This document shows, piece by piece, positions 61,821 to 64,000 of a stretch of DNA of 64,000 bases. Within the stretch, counting starts at the first letter, position 1. Each line of letters begins with the position of its first letter. The stretch comes from Climacium dendroides (taxonomy: Eukaryota > Streptophyta > Bryopsida > Hypnales > Climaciaceae): the NCBI GenBank assembly GCA_950106755.1, contig OX467082.1:24242001-24306000 (forward strand), given 5' to 3'. Below the pieces are notes generated by a model. It had not been told where the DNA came from, made no database searches, and was given only the letters and a program-made list of their open reading frames with translations. A program made the translations under genes and the position numbers.

Positions 61821-62329
61821 CTCCAATAGCGGCCAAGAATGAAAAGTCTCACTTGAAACCTATAACAAAAGGAAAGACAAACACAACACAAAATTACAAG
61901 AACAAAACGACCAATTGAAATGCAGTGACGGTGTGCAATCCGGGACATCAATTTGAGCATTTGGACGTCTGAGAAAACATTAGGACGTCTTGACGGACAC
62001 CCAATGTCCGAAGTGACGGCATACAGGACACCCCAAAACTTAGAACGTGACACATGATGCATTTCAGTGCATCACATTGGACACCTGCATGTCTAGGAAA
62101 ACATTATTACGCCACAAGGGAGGCCCTATGGTAGTCTCATCTGCGAATAGGACACGAGAGACTGGACATTATGTCCACTTTGACATCCACTCTCACAAAC
62201 CAAAACAAGAATCACACCTACAAATGAAAACCAAGGTGGTGGAGTGCAAGAAAGACGATTCAAGGTTTAGGGTGATAAATTCATAACAAATCAAAACAAA
62301 AAAAATTAAAACAAAAACAAGAAACAAAA

Positions 62330-62720
62330 AATGGAGCTCCCACCTGAGTGGTGAACACCCTCCAAGCTGCGGAGGGTCTCCCCCCGCCCAAGGCAGCTCC
62401 CCCTGCGGAGGGGCTCCCGATTGTGGCGTTGGAGGGGCTTCCCGCCACAACGCCGGCAGGGCGGGGCGGGCTCCCCACTGGGGGCTCCCCTGCGGCGCAG
62501 CGTTGAGGGGGCTCCCCATAGCGGCGCCGAGGCCTCCCGCAGCAGCGCCGGGGGCTCCCGCCGCAATGCAGGGGCTCCCCGCCTTTGCGCCGGGGTTCCC
62601 CGCCTTTGCGCCGGGGTTCCCCGCTTGGACGTTGGGGTTTCCTGCTTAGGCGTGGGAGTCCTTCGCTCCTCCGCGTCCGCTTCCACGCTCCGTCTCCGCA
62701 CGCTCCTCCTCCACCGAGTG
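62330..62720. repeat. GC-rich 21-bp tandem repeat island
   Basis: TTCCCCGCCTTTGCGCCGGGG repeats almost exactly at 62577-62620. Looser GGGGCTCCC-spaced copies extend across about 390 bp. It is by far the most GC-rich stretch of the window, upstream of the minus-strand transposase gene. The long frames on both strands follow from the 21-bp period. Confidence 0.85.
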
Positions 62721-63020
62721 TTCCTTCAACCAAAAAATTGCATCAACAAACACACAAGGGAATTCCAATTTCATGCATGAGACTCACAGAAGCTTGTAGT
62801 GATGTTGTCTTTTTTTGGTTTTTGAATGGTTTTTGAGTTGTCTTTTTGTCAACAATTTAGGCGCTCGCATCCAAGAAGACATGTCCGGTATCCAGTAGAA
62901 TTCAGTGACTTTCCACCTTTCATGCAGTAGTTGACGTCTGTAGTAACACAAACTGAAGGTTCTGGACGTCGTGTGGAACACAATGTCATCTAGTACAAGC
63001 AACCTCTAGAGCAAAATGCA

Positions 63021-63629
63021 ACATCACATCGTCAAATGTACTATCACGGGAAGCACTTTTACGTCCTCAACTCTGAGGGAAGCTTGGTCACACGTGACTC
63101 AACAATGGTTGCAAGTTTCTCTTATCAACTTTGATGGGGCCTTCAAAATGGGAGGCCTGTGGAAGCCACGTAGGAGTATGTAGGGTACATTGAAGAAATA
63201 TTGGTTCTCGATTATAGAAACCATTGTATCACAGTGTTCTTATGTGATTGGGTAAGGGGGACACAGGACGCACGGCAGCCAAGCATAGAGAGAGATCGAT
63301 ACGGCTTCAGCGTCACAAACTTCAATCATATGGATGGGGTCTATGCTAACTCATTTGCCTTTCTTCTACATTGCCAATAGGTTTTCTTCTTAGATGATCC
63401 ACATCGTCTTGGGTGGAAGGTGGTGTGCTACATAAACGTTCGAGGTAGATGTACGATGCAACACAATGCCAACGTCATGTCAGAGATGCTTGTAGTACAC
63501 AACAATGACGACTTCATGGCGCTGCAACCAGTGGCAAGAGAGACAGACCCAATATGCCATCCAAGGGAAGACGTGGAAGACTTGAGGGACATAGCAGACA
63601 ACAATATTGTGTCAAAGGATGAAGGATAG
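63021..63629 (+). pseudogene. CACTA transposase (TnpD) C-terminal DUF4216-like fragment
   Basis: One frame carries H-G-K-H-F-Y-V-L, then Y-V-G-Y-I-E-E-I-L-V-L-D-Y, V-F-L-C-D-W, D-R-Y-G-F-S-V-T-N-F, V-F-F-L-D-D-P and G-W-K-V-V. That order matches the DUF4216 domain that follows the catalytic Transposase_21 part in plant CACTA transposases. In-frame stops occur at 63132 (TGA), 63171 (TAG) and 63378 (TAG). The catalytic region is absent. It lies on the strand opposite to the neighbouring TnpA-like gene. Confidence 0.8.
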
Positions 63630-64000
63630 CGTTGACCTGTCAGCCTTATCATGTGCCTCAAGCAGTGGGAGGACGTTGATGACAACGTTTGGAAGATGGC
63701 ATGCAATGTCGACAAAGATGTCCATAATGGGTTCCGGTGTCCAATTTAGGGGGTGAATATTGTGAGTCCTTTTTTTTGCAAGTTTGGTAAAATATTTGTT
63801 GCATTCTTAGTCCACTTTTCCACATGCACTCTTCTGTTTTCTCATAATGAGTTTATAGGAAGGGCATGCATCTTGACTTGGCTAAATTAGTGTCAAATGC
63901 ACTATTGGAACAAATCAATTCAATTTGATCACTTACTGCTTCACATTTTTTTATTTGCTTGAACTCAATCTAGATGTACGGTGCTTTAGGTGCTCACCGT
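63630..64000. other. Downstream part of CACTA 3, no further gene seen
   Basis: Contains GATGTCCATAATGG and GGTGTCCAATTT, reminiscent of the element's subterminal words, then AT-rich sequence to the window edge. No TIR recognised. Confidence 0.4.

Larger units (their letters stand above)
57932..64000. mobile_element. CACTA element 3, coding, runs off the window
   Basis: One terminus, CACTATAAGAAAACTG, starts at 57932. The subterminal zone is packed with GGACAT / GACGTC / ATGTCC words (57950-58900). The same words return around 60,840-60,990 and 61,930-62,180. It carries a minus-strand TnpA/Transposase_24-like gene that points toward this terminus and a plus-strand broken TnpD/DUF4216 fragment. 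The opposite TIR is not in the window, so target duplication and full length are unknown; two elements could be fused here. Confidence 0.75.

Noticed and set aside
62281..62780. Arg/Gly/Pro-rich frames on both strands (up to 150 codons)
   Set aside because: They follow from the GC-rich 21-bp repeat, which leaves several frames open.
1..64000. CRISPR arrays, bacterial operons, tRNA or rRNA genes
   Set aside because: No regular spacer arrays, Shine-Dalgarno-linked gene sets or recognisable tRNA/rRNA sequences were seen by eye; the window is plant nuclear in character.

Overview
The window looks like nuclear DNA of a land plant with a large, AT-rich, repeat-filled genome. Evidence: GT-AG introns, a full-size plant ABCB (P-glycoprotein/MDR) transporter, a plant-type AKR13 aldo-keto reductase, CACTA (En/Spm) transposons, Stowaway-like elements and a Ty3/gypsy relic. 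The integrase wording of the gypsy relic and the large AT-rich spacers make me favour a non-seed plant (moss, lycophyte or fern), but the species cannot be fixed from sequence alone.

Layout. 1-1.34 kb: decayed Ty3/gypsy integrase split by a 0.7-kb Stowaway-like element. 1.34-9.7 kb: gene-free AT-rich DNA with old dispersed repeats, one hairpin and a compositionally odd GC-rich patch (6.8-7.1 kb). 9.75-14.43 kb (minus): aldo-keto reductase pseudogene of about seven exons with two frameshifts; its introns hold two small foldback MITEs, an (AT)n microsatellite and a GC-rich captured-looking segment. 14.57-15.64 kb: tandemly duplicated upstream block. 15.65-42.4 kb: no recognisable gene, but many members of a modular repeat family with TTAACCCCTAAAGG-type termini, plus Stowaway-like and long foldback elements. 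43.3-49.8 kb (plus): the only clearly intact host gene, a 12-exon ABCB transporter whose spliced frame stays open for 1305 codons. 51.85-64 kb: three successive CACTA elements. Two are non-autonomous and complete (TSDs TTA and TAT). The third (57,932 to beyond the window) carries a minus-strand TnpA/Transposase_24-like gene and a plus-strand broken TnpD/DUF4216 fragment.

The most unusual content is the TTAA-terminal family. At least ten copies or fragments (0.12-2 kb, about 10 kb in total) share piggyBac-like boundaries, TTAA followed by CCCCTAAAGG. They have no coding capacity, their interiors are built from related roughly 90-190-bp modules, and one copy is nested inside a CACTA element. 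The ABCB gene is the only part likely to encode a working host protein; almost everything else is mobile DNA or its remains.
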